60,000 bases of DNA from Leptospira noguchii serovar Panama str. CZ214 (GCF_000306255.2 NZ_AKWY02000019.1:1-60000); one strand, 5' to 3'; positions 30,479-46,397 are shown, counted from the stretch's first letter. Notes: generated from the letters alone by a model not told the origin. Numbers and translations: made by a program.

Positions 30479-30628
30479 ATTCGTATGTGATATCCGTTCG
30501 AGTAAAATTTAAAATTCTAATATTTAAAAACTTACCCCGTTCCGTGCTATAATTTTCTTCTGAATGAAAATGACGGCCAAATTGTTGGCGTTTGGAAAGT
30601 TATTTTAAACTTACTATATGGATTTTAA

Positions 30629-31158
30629 GTGAAGCCAGATTATACGATTGTATTTAAAGCCGTCCCATACGAACCCGATCGAAATTTCAAAAAATAATCG
30701 AATTTTTCCCAGATATCAATTTTTATTATCATTCAATTATATGCGAAAAAACAAATAAATTAAGAGAATATAAATTTGAAATCAGTGAAGAACGGAGGTT
30801 TTTTCAATTTCTAATAGGCAAGAATTCTTATTAAGAATGGAAGCCAACGGTTATCATTCTAAAGAATTCCAAAACGAAGATGTATATTTTAATGTATAGA
30901 GAAAAATTTTATTTGAAATCACTGCACTCGGAATCTCGGCAAAAACTACACTTAAAGAAATGACCATAAGAATTTTTGAAATTACATTTTGTAATTTCAA
31001 ACCTATACTTAAAATCAGACTTTCTAACTATATCATTACAGAATACCAAACGAAATTTCGAGATCTTTTTACAATCTCAAGAATGTGACGCGTGTCCGTG
31101 GTATCACGGGCATCAGAAACCAACTGATCTAAAAAGTGATTGCTACAAGGATGAGTAG
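30629..31158 (+). pseudogene. Decayed gene, family unknown
   Basis: From a GTG at 30629 the reading VKPDYTIVFKAVPYEPDRNFKK hits a stop. A second frame continues as EFFPDINFYYHSIICEKTNKLREYKFEISEERRFFQFLIGKNSY. Another continues as MEANGYHSKEFQNEDVYFNV and, after a stop, ILFEITALGISAKTTLKEM. The 3' end reads FLQSQECDACPWYHGHQKPTDLKSDCYKDE. These pieces look like protein-coding sequence in succession, so a gene of about 175 codons with several frameshifts and stops is likely. The rest of the 30479-31366 gap holds nothing recognised. It lies just downstream of the cyclase gene. Confidence 0.5.
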
Positions 31159-31366
31159 AATATCCGTCCAAAACGTTTGTTATATACCTTTTAGTTTAGA
31201 GATTAAAAAAGGAATATTAAGTTTTTGTGTTTTATTTGGCTTTAATGGTATTTAAAACGAGACCGAATCAATTGTTTCTTTCTTATGATCAATTTTTATG
31301 TAAAACAATTCTATTCGACTTCGTTTATAAATTCGAAATCGAAAGATTAATTCCTTTTTGTAAAAT

Positions 31367-33043
<1,677 letters not shown>

Positions 33044-33768
33044 ATAACATTCTCCATGTATAATTTTGTTGTCTTTTATATTGTTCGAGAGCTATATTAA
33101 TAGAATGTCCAAAATTTCGTCTTTAAACGGGAAATTTAGATCAAAATTCATGGTAATCTATTTTATAGAAATCAGTTTGATTCAAAATTTGGAAAGTGAC
33201 ATTTTTTAAAAAATTTTATAAAGATAAATCTTTATACACTGCTTGTGTAATTAAATTTAAAACAAATTAATTTTTTGTTGGCGTAATTGGATTTGAAATG
33301 AATTTGTTTTGTGTAAATTATTTAATATTCTAGATTAATTAAATTGCATGCCAATGTGGAATCGATTATTATATTGCGCTCCAACTTGTAGGAAGTTATA
33401 TGCTTTAACTAAAGCGACTGGTTTCATTTAGTTGGAAAAAACAATGGATGTCTTCCTTAAACTCAGTACGTTGCTGCTAGAATGGCATTTAGAGAATCTT
33501 TGCATTGAGTTTTTATTTGCCAAGATTTTCTTACGCCGAAATTATATTAGTTATAGTAAATTTCTATAATAAAGTTGTTGAAAAATTCCATAATTCAGAT
33601 TAACAAAACTCATTCAATCAACCGTTTCCATAAAACAGAAGTAGATGTTGAATTAATTTCTCAATAACTTTATTATATTAAAAAATTTTACGAACGTTTT
33701 AAGTTTCGAAAATTTAATTAGAACTTTTTAAAACAAATTTTTTATACCCGAAAAGGAAAGACAAATTT
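33044..33768. other. Intergenic, repeat remnants
   Basis: About 725 bp with no gene seen. Family A copy at 33571-33671. TTTCTTACGCCGAAATTA at about 33524 resembles repeat ends seen elsewhere in inverted form. Confidence 0.55.
33571..33671 (-). repeat. Family A MITE, copy 7
   Basis: Left end AAAGTTGTTGAAAAATT, core CCGTTTCCATAAAACAG, right end AATTTCTCAATAACTTT. Flanks AAT and ATT do not match. Confidence 0.8.
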
Positions 33769-34438
33769 ATGAGTGATCAAAGAGAACAAATCATCCAAGA
33801 ATGGAGTGCAAATCTGGATCCGATCCGTTTTACGAATCGGGAAAATGGAATCAAAGAATGGCTCGTTCAAAACAACACAAAACGATTTTTGACCCGCACG
33901 GAAGAATTACTTTCTTCTCTTCCTAAAGAAGAGATACTCCATGAATTTGTTTCCGGAATTAACACTGCTATTCAATTTTGTGTCGAGCAAAACAAGATTG
34001 CGGCTTTGGATTTTTCTTGGTATTATGGCGGAGATCCCATCGATGTTGCATACGCTTATGCACTCGATTCTTGCAAGGACCAAGGAAAATTGAGTAAAAA
34101 CAGATCTCGGCCCGAAAGAAATTCCCGGAATTGAATCTGATCTGAAACATGGAAGTTTATTGGAAGATGGTTTTTCGGAACTCCCCGTTGATCGAGCGAT
34201 TAATCTTTGGGTGGAAAACTTAGATCCACACGTTCAAAAAGCAAAAGATAAAAAAGAACTTCCATTTGATGCAGATGACATCTTGGTCGATCTATTTCAA
34301 ATATGGAATTATCAAATCGGTTTAGAAGCTTGCAAAAACATTTCTTTAGAATTCCAAGATATTTTGAAAAAAAGAAAACCATTTTGGATTACTATGTCGC
34401 AACACGAGAGATGGGCAGTTCCGATCGGTTTGATTTGA
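33769..34438 (+). pseudogene. Cytoplasmic protein of unknown function, split by one frameshift
   Basis: ATG 33769 follows AAAAGGAAAG. The first frame encodes MSDQREQIIQEWSANLDPIRFTNRENGIKEW to DQGKLSK and then turns to an arginine-rich tail ending at 34134. In another frame the sequence continues TDLGPKEIPGIESDLKHGSLLEDGFSELPVDRAINLWVENLDPH to the stop at 34438. The switch is at the A5 run 34096-34100; dropping one A joins them as LSKTDLGPKEIPG, giving about 222 residues. No family, signal peptide or membrane segment was recognised. It lies between the two Sph-like genes on the opposite strand. Confidence 0.7.
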
Positions 34439-34946
34439 TTGTATTTGAATAAAATACCTCTGAGAGTTTGTTCTAAAACTTAAATATTACTAAGATTTAA
34501 TGATAAGAATTACTGAAAGTTTTACGAGTGAACGAATATAACCTGTATAAAATTTAGTAGATTATTATAAAATTCTTAAGCATTATTATTTATGCCTTGC
34601 GAGAATAGGATAACTTCTTAAAACAAATCGAAAGATGAGTTTCAACATGGAAAGGTGAATGTTGGGTTTCGGTTTTTTAATTTGACATTGGCTCTTAAAT
34701 TAAAGTTCGACTTGATAAAATTCACTTCTTTGCGGTGTACTTCTTAAGTTTTTATAAGTAGCGAATTAGCTTTAAATATATTAAAAAAATAAATATTATA
34801 TAAATAAATTATTCCTATATGTTTGTATTAAAAAAATGAATAGAGTTTTTTCAAAAAAATCTATCTACAAATGATTTTATCTATTTTTTTTAATGAAAAA
34901 AGAAAGTTAATTTTTCAACAACTCTATTAAACTAGAAATTTAAAAA
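34439..34946. other. Intergenic, no gene seen
   Basis: AT-rich gap of about 500 bp between convergent genes. It holds a shortened family A copy (34842-34925) and, next to it, the terminator of the Sph-like gene. Confidence 0.55.
34842..34925 (+). repeat. Family A MITE, copy 8 (shortened)
   Basis: Ends AGAGTTTTTTCAAAAAA and TTAATTTTTCAACAACTCT are kept. The interior is about 16 bp shorter and diverged, with flanks AAT and ATT. Confidence 0.65.
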
Positions 34947-34971
34947 AGAAGCGAGAAATCATCTCGCTTCT
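34947..34971 (-). terminator. Rho-independent terminator of the upstream Sph-like gene
   Basis: Perfect 10-bp stem AGAAGCGAGA/TCTCGCTTCT with loop AATCA, followed on the minus strand by TTTTT. It is 11 bp past the stop of the gene at 34982. Confidence 0.9.
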
Positions 34972-34981
34972 CAATAAAAGT

Positions 34982-36655
34982 TTAACGATAGATTAAATCT
35001 TTGCTCCAATTTCTTTCCGGTGTTCTATCTAAGACAACACGAAATTTAGAAGCGTTATGTGCAACCTTATCCCAAAGATAGATGTAATGCATCCAATGTC
35101 CCATTCTCCACGATTCAAGATAGTAATAATCATTTGAAATCATGTCGTAATCACGTAACCAAAAAATTCCAGATTCTAAACATCTGTCAAAAGGGACTTC
35201 AATTTCAAGACTTTTAGAGCCATAATTGAACTTTGGGTAGTAGGCATAGTTGCCACCGCCACCTCTTAGCCAATACGTCCAAAAATAATTTAGATATTCA
35301 GAAGGTTCGATTCGAATTTTTCCTCTGCCACTAATACAATCTGGATTTGAATCTAAATCTCCTTCTTGCAATAAATTGAATTTTGAAAATTTAAGCATTG
35401 TTGGTTGGCCTTGATAGTAATTAGAATTTTCCTCAGCTTTTAACCAACCATCCGGTCTTTTAGGGCTGGCTTGAATTCTACGAAATGCAGAATCTAAAAT
35501 TATAACGTTATCGTATTTTCTTCTATGTCCAGACTGAGTAGGTGTGGAAGAATCTGCATAGGCAAAACCATATACTGGATAGTGGTCGGAAAATTCGTAA
35601 TTTGTGTATCGATCTGATTTTCTTCTCCATGTAGTTGGAGAAATAGGATCGTAAGCCAAGTTTTGCCAAACAGGTGGTTGAGAATGATTTTGTGAAAGTA
35701 GAATATACTCTGTATATTGTTGTGTTTTTTTATCTGAGTTAATAAAAGCCGTAAGAGCATTTTTCTTTGGGTCCCATGTAAAAGGAATTCCCGCATAATG
35801 AGGGTTAGTTGCTTCTAGTATATAAAGCATACTTTCATAATATGCTTTTTCCTTTTTATCTACATTCAGACTTCCAACAATCATTACGGTTTCATTTTGT
35901 AATATTTGTTTTAAATTAATGAATTTTCTGATTTCAGCAAATTGATTTTCCCTAGCGTTATCTCCTTTATCGATACATCCTGTATCTTGGGATTGAGTAT
36001 CAGTTCCCAGAATGTGAATGATCCGACTTCTTTTTTTAATTTTCACATAAACAAATCCTTTGTTGTATTGTGTGTCGTTGCCACAACCATGATCATTAAA
36101 GATATATTGTATTTTTTCTAAGATGGGCCATTTACTTAAAACTACAATACCTCCATTGTCAAAGGATGAATTTTGTCTGAAAGAACCTTGAGTATCGTTC
36201 CAGCCATCTTTGGTTTTTCCGAGCACATCTGTTTGATCTGGATACTGTGGCCGAAGTTTATCTAACAGAATTTTTCTTGCGTTATCATGAAAGACTCCTT
36301 CAAACACAATTACGTCTTGATTGTTTACAAATTTTGAATTTGCAAGTAATTCTGCCCTTTTTTCTTGTTCCCAGTTCCACCAGTTATAATGTTCTTCTGA
36401 ATATAAAAAAAGGTTGTAAGTGAGTACATTTATATCTCCATTATCAACTTCTTCTATGTGTCTTTTGAAATTATGGTTTTGGAATTCTATACTTTGACTT
36501 TTTGAAGTTAACAAGAGAGACATTAATAAATTATTATATTCAGATTGTTTATCAGGCAAACAATTAAATAAAAATATAAAACAGGTCATAATAAGTCCCC
36601 AGGTTTTAGATTTTTTCTCTTCTTTTTTTTGCAATATATTTCGCATTGTTTTCAT
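34982..36655 (-). CDS. Second sphingomyelinase-C-like haemolysin paralogue lacking catalytic residues
   Basis: 557 residues, clearly paralogous along its whole length to the gene at 31367, including the end PERDWSKDLIYR. The start is the third of four clustered ATGs (36655): GGAG sits 6 bases upstream and the N-terminus MKTMRN then matches MKTKRN of the paralogue. The open frame extends to 36667. FIFLFNC (C32) is a possible lipobox. Compared with Bacillus SMase, N81 and D357/H358 are kept. The glutamate position is G120 (VFEGVF), the catalytic histidine is D219 (GTDTQSQD) and the aspartate is S262 (GSLNVDK). Enzyme activity is therefore unlikely. Which numbered Sph it corresponds to cannot be told here. 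Confidence 0.87.
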   Translation of the reverse strand: MKTMRNILQKKEEKKSKTWGLIMTCFIFLFNCLPDKQSEYNNLLMSLLLTSKSQSIEFQNHNFKRHIEEVDNGDINVLTYNLFLYSEEHYNWWNWEQEKRAELLANSKFVNNQDVIVFEGVFHDNARKILLDKLRPQYPDQTDVLGKTKDGWNDTQGSFRQNSSFDNGGIVVLSKWPILEKIQYIFNDHGCGNDTQYNKGFVYVKIKKRSRIIHILGTDTQSQDTGCIDKGDNARENQFAEIRKFINLKQILQNETVMIVGSLNVDKKEKAYYESMLYILEATNPHYAGIPFTWDPKKNALTAFINSDKKTQQYTEYILLSQNHSQPPVWQNLAYDPISPTTWRRKSDRYTNYEFSDHYPVYGFAYADSSTPTQSGHRRKYDNVIILDSAFRRIQASPKRPDGWLKAEENSNYYQGQPTMLKFSKFNLLQEGDLDSNPDCISGRGKIRIEPSEYLNYFWTYWLRGGGGNYAYYPKFNYGSKSLEIEVPFDRCLESGIFWLRDYDMISNDYYYLESWRMGHWMHYIYLWDKVAHNASKFRVVLDRTPERNWSKDLIYR

Positions 36656-36667
36656 ACACATCTCCAT

Positions 36668-38135
36668 TCTTAATTTAGTTGTTTATGATAGGTTACAAAG
36701 TTCAAAGAAGATAGTAATTTATTAAAAAAATATTTTTATAAACATACATTATAAAGTTTCTTTAGTAATAGATCCAAAGGAAGCCTGTTTCTTAAGAAAT
36801 TATAAAAATTGAATGAATCTATTTTCGAAAATCAAAAAAATTTAATACGAATTTTAGGTTTTATCTAAAAATTTTAGAAAATAGATCAAAATTAACTTTC
36901 ATAAATGCCAAAAACCCGTGTGTTTTAAAGCAAAGATTAGCTGCAGGAGCCTGTTCTCGCTTTGGGCAAGTTCTTATAATCTTTTGGAAGAATGTTTAAC
37001 GAGAAATAGAAAATTTTCTAAACTTTTAGAATTTAATTTATTTTCGAAGTTTAGATTAATTTTGCAAATATGTTTAAAAGTTATCTTAAAAATATTTGTC
37101 CAAAAACCTCAAAGAATTTTGCGCGATCATTCTTTAGAAATTTTTAATAAAATGCAGTAGTTTCTACATTTTGATGTTTCGGGACAAGCTCTTACTACTG
37201 GACGCATAAATAGAATACTTAGATTAGATTGTTTCAATAATTTGAATGTTTTATCCATGCTCTAAAATAGAGCAAATCCCGCATTTGCGTTATTTTTTTT
37301 AAATAACTCTATTTTTTCCCAAAATTCGACCGTTAATAACTTAGTATCATTTTTATGTGTCCGAGTAGTAATAAAAGAAAAATAAAGTATTTTTGAAATA
37401 GAATATAACAATAAATTATTATATTAAATTTTTTATTATATATTGTTTTATGTTTTTAGAATATACTTTTAATTTGAGAATTGAATAGTTTCAAAATGTT
37501 TTTAGACCTTTCGATAAATTTAAAGATTTTTATATTAGAAGTTTGATTTTTTCAAAAGTAGTTTTAGATTTTCGTAATTTACCGCTAATTCGATGTAATA
37601 AGTTTTTTTCTTAAAAAAGTTGAGATTTGAACTTTACAGATCGATTCTTAAAATGTGGGAACTACCGCATAAACATTAGTATGGAAAATTTGTTTTAAAC
37701 TTTAATATGAACCTATGCGACGTAATCTGTGGGAACTACTGCAAACTTAGATTTTACAGTAAAATTTTCAAAATGTGGGAACTCATACTTTTAGAAAATT
37801 CTTTCTCATTTTCTTGCGGTGAACTTCAAGTTAATTTATAGGAACAAATACTTTGTAATTTCTAAATGTAATAGCGTGAATTCGGCTTAGGATCACTTTT
37901 ACGATCTATAGTAGTTCCCACAGATTCAGTTTCATTTCGGTTCAACCTGTGCTGTGGTTTTGAAACATGTTTTCTTTGTAAAGTAATTGTAGTAGTTCCC
38001 GCATTTTCAATTCTATCTACAAATTGAATCGACTCATATGAAAAGATATTTTGCTTTTCTTTTTAGATAGATTTTTTCTGGTTTATAACATTAAAAATAT
38101 ATTATATTTTAATAATTTAATTTTTATAAGTATTT
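36668..38135. other. Longest gap: repeat-rich, no gene seen
   Basis: About 1.47 kb. Contains a shortened family B copy (37092-37191) and at least five short-motif copies (about 37651, 37727, 37772, 37910, 37990). The 80-codon frame at 36918-37160 runs into the family B copy and is rejected. Codon-like sequence is lacking throughout. Confidence 0.6.
37092..37191. repeat. Family B MITE, internally deleted copy
   Basis: Begins TTTGTCCAAAAACCTC and shares the block ATCATTCTTTAGAAATTTTT with 14659-14851. Ends TTTCGGGACAAGCTC. About half the length of the complete element. Confidence 0.7.
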
Positions 38136-38846
38136 TTATTTTGCTTTTTTTCCTATGAAGAACGCAATTGCACCAATTACATACAATTCATATTCTTTAA
38201 AATTTTCTTTCAGAGCCGCTTCTAAATCTGGGAGAGTGTCTTCCGCATTGTGAAAAACTCCATTTCGGTTTAATCGTTTCATTCCTATTCTAGATAAAAA
38301 ATGGGTTTGGCCTAGATCGTATAAACCAGTGGACCCAAAGATTACACCTTCCGGTTTGCAGATTTCTAAAAGATTTTTAAATGCGGTGGAAGCCTTTTTG
38401 CGAATCGGCCCAGGAACACAATGGAATAAAAAACTCAACCCGATTGAATCAAATTTTTCTGTTAGACGAATTGGTTCTAGTATGTTTGCTCTGTAGGCTT
38501 TGAATTGTCCCGCGATATTGGAAAGTCTTCTTCTAGATTTGATCAGAGTGTTCGGATTTAAATCCATTACGGAGATGGTTGGTTTTTCTATGGGAAACTT
38601 TGCTTTTTGTAAAAGATAACCAGTTCCTACTCCTATGTCCAAATGATTGCCGCTTACATTTTTACTATATAAATCGATCATGTTTTGAGGAGAACAACGC
38701 CAAAACCATTTGCTAATGATGTGCAAAACGATTAGATCATAAAACCTCAAAAAACTAGGAGTATAAACCTGTTGTCCTTCAATAATTTCTTTGCTATACT
38801 GATTTTCAGACATACCAAGATCGATATATAGTTCATCTTGTTGCAT
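38136..38846 (-). CDS. Class I SAM-dependent methyltransferase
   Basis: 236 residues. Motif I is LDIGVGTGYLL near residue 74, with an acidic residue after the second strand in VMDLNPNTL and FDSIGLSFLFHCVPG as the motif IV region. The core is a Rossmann-like methyltransferase. The target is not predictable; sequences of this style are often annotated only as methyltransferase-domain proteins. AGAGGA lies 8 bases before ATG 38846 on the coding strand. It is downstream of, and in line with, the two GMC oxidoreductase genes, separated by 233 bp, so joint expression is possible but not shown. Confidence 0.82.
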   Translation of the reverse strand: MQQDELYIDLGMSENQYSKEIIEGQQVYTPSFLRFYDLIVLHIISKWFWRCSPQNMIDLYSKNVSGNHLDIGVGTGYLLQKAKFPIEKPTISVMDLNPNTLIKSRRRLSNIAGQFKAYRANILEPIRLTEKFDSIGLSFLFHCVPGPIRKKASTAFKNLLEICKPEGVIFGSTGLYDLGQTHFLSRIGMKRLNRNGVFHNAEDTLPDLEAALKENFKEYELYVIGAIAFFIGKKAK

Positions 38847-39070
38847 ATTTTATCCTCTTTTATGTTTGGAATTCACCGATAAGGGAACGATTTATTTCCC
38901 AACTGAATTCTTCAAGTAAATTCTAAAAAATATATTAGAGTGTTCTTGTATTCAAAAAATATGTAAGATTACTCTTACTCAAAGTTATATAATCGAGACC
39001 CTGATTTTTTTATTCAAACAGTATTTTATGATAAAATTCATGATATTTAATATCATGAAACACTACTTTG

Positions 39071-39094
39071 TGTGCCGGATTATAATCCGGCACA
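39071..39094 (-). terminator. Perfect palindrome across the stop of the GMC gene
   Basis: 24-bp perfect palindrome with half-site TGTGCCGGATTA; the stop codon lies inside it. It can form a 9-bp GC-rich stem with a TTATAA loop. The T content after it on the minus strand is weak, so terminator function is likely but unproven. Confidence 0.55.
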
Positions 39095-40648
39095 GATGGA
39101 AGCTGCAGTATGTTCGGCTACGGCGGAAATTGTCATTACAGGATGAAATCCGATCGAAGAAGGAATTACAGATCCATCGGCGATGAATAAATTTTTATAA
39201 CCGAATACTTCTCCTGTTTCAGATACAACTCCTTTGTCCGGATTAGCGGCGAGAATACAACCTCCTAAAGAATGTACTGAGATGATTCGATTGAATAACA
39301 AAAAGGTAGCTAACGGACCAAACTGTCCGCCATAAGCGTCCCCTATTTGTTGCATAGAAGTGGTCATGTTCTGAATGAGAGTTTGGTTTTCTTTAGAATA
39401 TTTCCACTTTACATCTATGTTTTTACCTCGACGTACGATTTTTCCGTTTGCGTTGTCTCTTCCGATGGCGAATAGATTTGTCATATAATTTGGATTACCC
39501 GCTCCCGGAAGACCAGGTGGTAAGGGTTTGGAAAGTAATCCTTTTTTAAATACAAAAGGAAGAATCCATTTCAAACTTTTCCAAAAGATAGGGCCAATCA
39601 GTTTTAAAAACCAATTCGGTTTAGCAATTCCTAATGAAGCAAGTACTGCCATTACAGGTTGGTTGAACGTAGGCGCTGCCATTGTAAATTGAAATCCTTG
39701 CGGAAAATAATTGATTACGGTAGTCACATCCGGTCCGTCCCAAGGTATGAGTTCATTTTTACTCGATTCTATTCCGCCTAAAAAGTCCCCATTTCCAGAA
39801 TATCCTTTTCCGAGTTGTTTGCTTAGATTTGGTAAGGTCTTGTATCTGTCTCTGCTATTGAAAAGGATTCGATTGGTTCCTAACGTTCCTGCAGAGAGTA
39901 TGACTCTTTTTGCATATACAGATTTTTTTTCTCCGGTTTCTGTATTTTCATAGTAAACTACATAACCGTTTTGAGAATCCGGAGCAACATGAGATACTAA
40001 GGAATTAGTTTGAAACGCGGCACCGTTTTTTTTAGCGTCTGCAATATAATTAAAGTCTAATGTATTTTTGGCTCCGTAATTACATCCGAACTCACATTCC
40101 GCACAACGTATACAAGTAGATTGTCCCGGTCTGGAAGGTTTTAACCAACTTGCGGCTGCGTCCGGATCAAAATAAGTATGTCTGTTTAATTCCGCGGCGG
40201 CTTTAAATTTATTTCTTTTTGGAAGATCCCATTCTGGTGGAACCGGTTTTACATCGAATTTAGAGGCCACTTTATCAAAATAAGGATCCAAATAATTTCT
40301 GTTAAACGGAGCTGGCCAACGAGGATCTTCAAAAACCTTATGGTCGGGGCGAATGTGAATGTTCGCGTAGATCAAAGAACCTCCACCTAAACCGGAGGCG
40401 GTTACGGTTCCGAGTCCGCTAAAAAAGTTGAGTTCGTATAAACCCAAAGACTTTTTCTTTTTAGGATAACGCCAAAGAAGATTGTCTACTTTACGTACGT
40501 CCCTTGGAAAATCTCCGGGAGAATATTTTTTTCCCCTTTCTAAAACAAGAACCTTTTGACCTTTTTCTGAAAGTCTTAAAGCGCTAATGGAGCCACCAAA
40601 TCCGGAGCCAATTACAATTGCGTCGTAATGAATATTATCTTTTGACAT
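39080..40648 (-). CDS. GMC-family flavin oxidoreductase (cholesterol-oxidase-like)
   Basis: 522 residues. FAD motif AIVIGSGFGGSISALRLSEKG with LVLERG, then ASGLGGGSLIYANIHIRP. The C-terminus has ISVHSLGGCILAANP and LFIADGSVIPSSIGFHPVMTISAVAEH. The histidine-proline pair seen in the paralogues (VHPLGG) is VHSLGG here. C179, C182, C185 and C189 form CX2CX2CX3C. AGGAAAATATG precedes the start. It lies 46 bp downstream of the larger GMC-hydrolase gene on the same strand, so the two are probably one transcript. The reaction is oxidation of an unknown alcohol, probably a lipid. Confidence 0.88.
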   Translation of the reverse strand: MSKDNIHYDAIVIGSGFGGSISALRLSEKGQKVLVLERGKKYSPGDFPRDVRKVDNLLWRYPKKKKSLGLYELNFFSGLGTVTASGLGGGSLIYANIHIRPDHKVFEDPRWPAPFNRNYLDPYFDKVASKFDVKPVPPEWDLPKRNKFKAAAELNRHTYFDPDAAASWLKPSRPGQSTCIRCAECEFGCNYGAKNTLDFNYIADAKKNGAAFQTNSLVSHVAPDSQNGYVVYYENTETGEKKSVYAKRVILSAGTLGTNRILFNSRDRYKTLPNLSKQLGKGYSGNGDFLGGIESSKNELIPWDGPDVTTVINYFPQGFQFTMAAPTFNQPVMAVLASLGIAKPNWFLKLIGPIFWKSLKWILPFVFKKGLLSKPLPPGLPGAGNPNYMTNLFAIGRDNANGKIVRRGKNIDVKWKYSKENQTLIQNMTTSMQQIGDAYGGQFGPLATFLLFNRIISVHSLGGCILAANPDKGVVSETGEVFGYKNLFIADGSVIPSSIGFHPVMTISAVAEHTAASICAGL

Positions 40649-40694
40649 ATTTTCCTGTAAAATAAAATTATAAATTTATAAAATTCAAAATTCT

Positions 40695-44102
<3,408 letters not shown>

Positions 44103-45317
44103 TGTTTTTGCCTGGATTAAATTGGCAGAACATTTTCAAAAAAGAGAAATATTGCAAGAAAAATAGCGATTGTAACTTTGAATATTTAAATTTTCTATCA
44201 GTAGGTTTTAGACGTTCGGATAAACTATGTTAGCCGATTTTGCAATAGCTTTTGCTACAAACGGAGGAGAACGTTATTTTTATTACCGTAAAACATTTGA
44301 TTTGAACTTTCTCAAAAATCCAGACATGGTTATGTAGAATTTTTATTTTGAAGCTCAATTGATAATCTAGAAATAAATTATAGATGAGGCTATCGTTTAC
44401 TCTCGTTTGGCGAAGAGTTGTTTTATGTATTCTTCCGATCCATAATAATGGATCTTACAAATTTTGATTACAAAGACCTTTTTGAATGTAAAATGTGATA
44501 TTTTATGAGTTATCAGTAGTTTCAGAATCTATTAGGTTGTTGAAAAATTCCGTAGTTCAGATCAATAAAATTGCTTCAATCGATTGTTTCTATGAAACAG
44601 AAAAATTGGATGGAGAATTCATTTTTCAACAACTCTATTGTAAAACCTGGGAACTCATACAATTTTAAACGGTAATAAAAACTACTATAGAAACCTATAA
44701 TTGTCGAGTAGACGTAATTTGTAGGAACTACTGCAAATCACAATTTTACGAATGAATTTTAAAGTTGTTCAGGAGCCCAACTATTAAGGAAATTCTTTTT
44801 CATTTTCTTCACGAATTCACCTTTTTAAAGTTTGTTTTAAGGAACTTTCTATAAAATCTAAGAAGGATGATTATCCGGCCAAATTTCTACATGAAATCTC
44901 TGTTTTTCGATTTTCATAGAATCAAAAATTTATTTATAGAGTTTATTTACTTAGAAATAGAATTCTGTTTCCTCTAACGGGGATTTGTCTCAAAATTCAT
45001 AGTATCATTTTCATATTTTTTCGGATTGAGTAAAACCTCAAAAAACAATTCAAATTTATCACCCGTAAAAATGTGAGAGTTCCCACAGATTTTGTCTCAT
45101 TCGGTAGATTATAATTTACAAATGTAGAATCTCGTGGAAAAAAATTTTGTATTAGTTCCCACATGGGACGGTTTGAAACTGGATTTTACATTTTCTTAAC
45201 CAAGCATGGGACCAATTCTAAGTTCTTAGAGAAGTTCATGGAATTGATTTTAGAATTTAAATTCGGAAGTTTGATCAATAAAATCTAAATTTTCAGAATC
45301 TAAAAAAAAGGAAAAGT
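44103..45317. other. Repeat-rich intergenic region
   Basis: About 1.2 kb between divergent genes. Holds a family A copy (44534-44636) and short-motif copies at about 44645, 44722, 45070 and 45150. A 36-codon frame at 44227-44337 (MLADFAIAFATNGGERYFYY to FLKNPDMVM) could be the end of a lost gene but is too short to call. Confidence 0.55.
44534..44636 (-). repeat. Family A MITE, copy 9
   Basis: Left end AGGTTGTTGAAAAATTCC, right end CATTTTTCAACAACTCT, flanked by ATT on both sides (44531-44533, 44637-44639). Confidence 0.85.
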
Positions 45318-46397
45318 ATGTCACAATCAACTTCAATCCTAATTTCTTATGGTTGGGATCCGAGCATTTATTTAGAAGAACCGAAACTTGTCGAAGACCT
45401 AAAGCCGGGCCGGGTGCTTTCTGTCTATGGAGAATATTCAAAAATAATAATAGATCAGGGAGAACGGAAGGGTATTTTTTCCGGGGGACTGATGGCTTCT
45501 GGAGAATCGATTGCAACCGGAGATTGGGTGCTTGTACGAGAAATTGAAGGTGACGAACTTTGTATCGTAGAAAAAATTCTTCCCAGAAAAACTTTTTTAA
45601 AAAGAAGTAATCCAGGAACAAGAAAAGGTTCTCAGGCGATTGCATCAAATATAGATCTTTTACTGGTGATCATGGGTTTGGACAACGATTATAGCCCGAG
45701 AAGAATAGAACGTTATTTGTTCTTGGCGAAGATCAGCGGAGCACAAGTTACAATCGTTTTAAATAAAAAGGATCTTTGTACGGATCCTGAAAGTAAATTT
45801 GCGGAAATCAAAACGATCGCTGGGGAAATTCCGATCGAAATGATTTCGGCTTTGGATTTGAAACAGACTCGAACAATTTTGCAATGGATCGGTCCAGGAA
45901 AGACGATTGCGTTTTTAGGATCTTCGGGCGCGGGTAAATCCACTATCATTAATTCTTTGTTAGGTGAAGAGGTTCAAAAAACTAACGAGGTAAAAGTTTC
46001 CGACGGAACCGGAAGGCATACTACAACACGCAGAGAATTGTTTCTTTTACCTTCTGGTGGGGTTCTTATGGACAATCCAGGAATCAGAGAAGTAGGTTTG
46101 TTTTCGGAAGGAAACGAAGAAGAACTTGAGGAAGTCTTTCCAGAAATTGCAATGGCCGCGGAAGAATGTCGTTTTAACGATTGTTCACACAACGAAGAGC
46201 CCAATTGTGGAGTTGTCGCAGCTGTAAAAGCCGGAAAAATCAGCGAAGCTAGATACCTTTCTTATTTAAAACTTTCGAAAGAACTAATGGCTTACCAAGC
46301 CTTGAATGACCCGGAAGAAGCCAGAAAGAAAAAACAAAAAGATAAACAAATGTCCAAAGCTTTACAGAAGAGACTTAAAGAAAAGGGTAGAAAATAG
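45318..46397 (+). CDS. rsgA: Small ribosomal subunit biogenesis GTPase RsgA
   Basis: 359 residues with the circularly permuted GTPase order of the family: G4 NKKDL comes before G1 GSSGAGKST and G3 DNPGIRE. An OB-fold N-terminus (GRVLSVYGEYSKIIIDQG, TGDWVLVR) precedes it. The zinc finger CRFNDCSHNEEPNC follows. RsgA binds the maturing 30S subunit and its GTPase drives late assembly factor release. AAGGA lies 7 bases before ATG 45318. The lysine-rich C-terminal tail (KKKQKDKQMSKALQKRLKEKGRK) fits RNA contact. It stands alone between repeat-rich gaps. Confidence 0.95.
   Translation: MSQSTSILISYGWDPSIYLEEPKLVEDLKPGRVLSVYGEYSKIIIDQGERKGIFSGGLMASGESIATGDWVLVREIEGDELCIVEKILPRKTFLKRSNPGTRKGSQAIASNIDLLLVIMGLDNDYSPRRIERYLFLAKISGAQVTIVLNKKDLCTDPESKFAEIKTIAGEIPIEMISALDLKQTRTILQWIGPGKTIAFLGSSGAGKSTIINSLLGEEVQKTNEVKVSDGTGRHTTTRRELFLLPSGGVLMDNPGIREVGLFSEGNEEELEEVFPEIAMAAEECRFNDCSHNEEPNCGVVAAVKAGKISEARYLSYLKLSKELMAYQALNDPEEARKKKQKDKQMSKALQKRLKEKGRK

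Noticed and set aside
36918..37160. 80-codon open frame in the longest gap
   Set aside because: It ends inside the shortened family B element and has repeat-like composition; no start signal.
44227..44337. 36-codon frame with a faint resemblance to the NPDLV segment of GH19 chitinases
   Set aside because: Too short, no upstream continuation in any frame, and the resemblance is weak.
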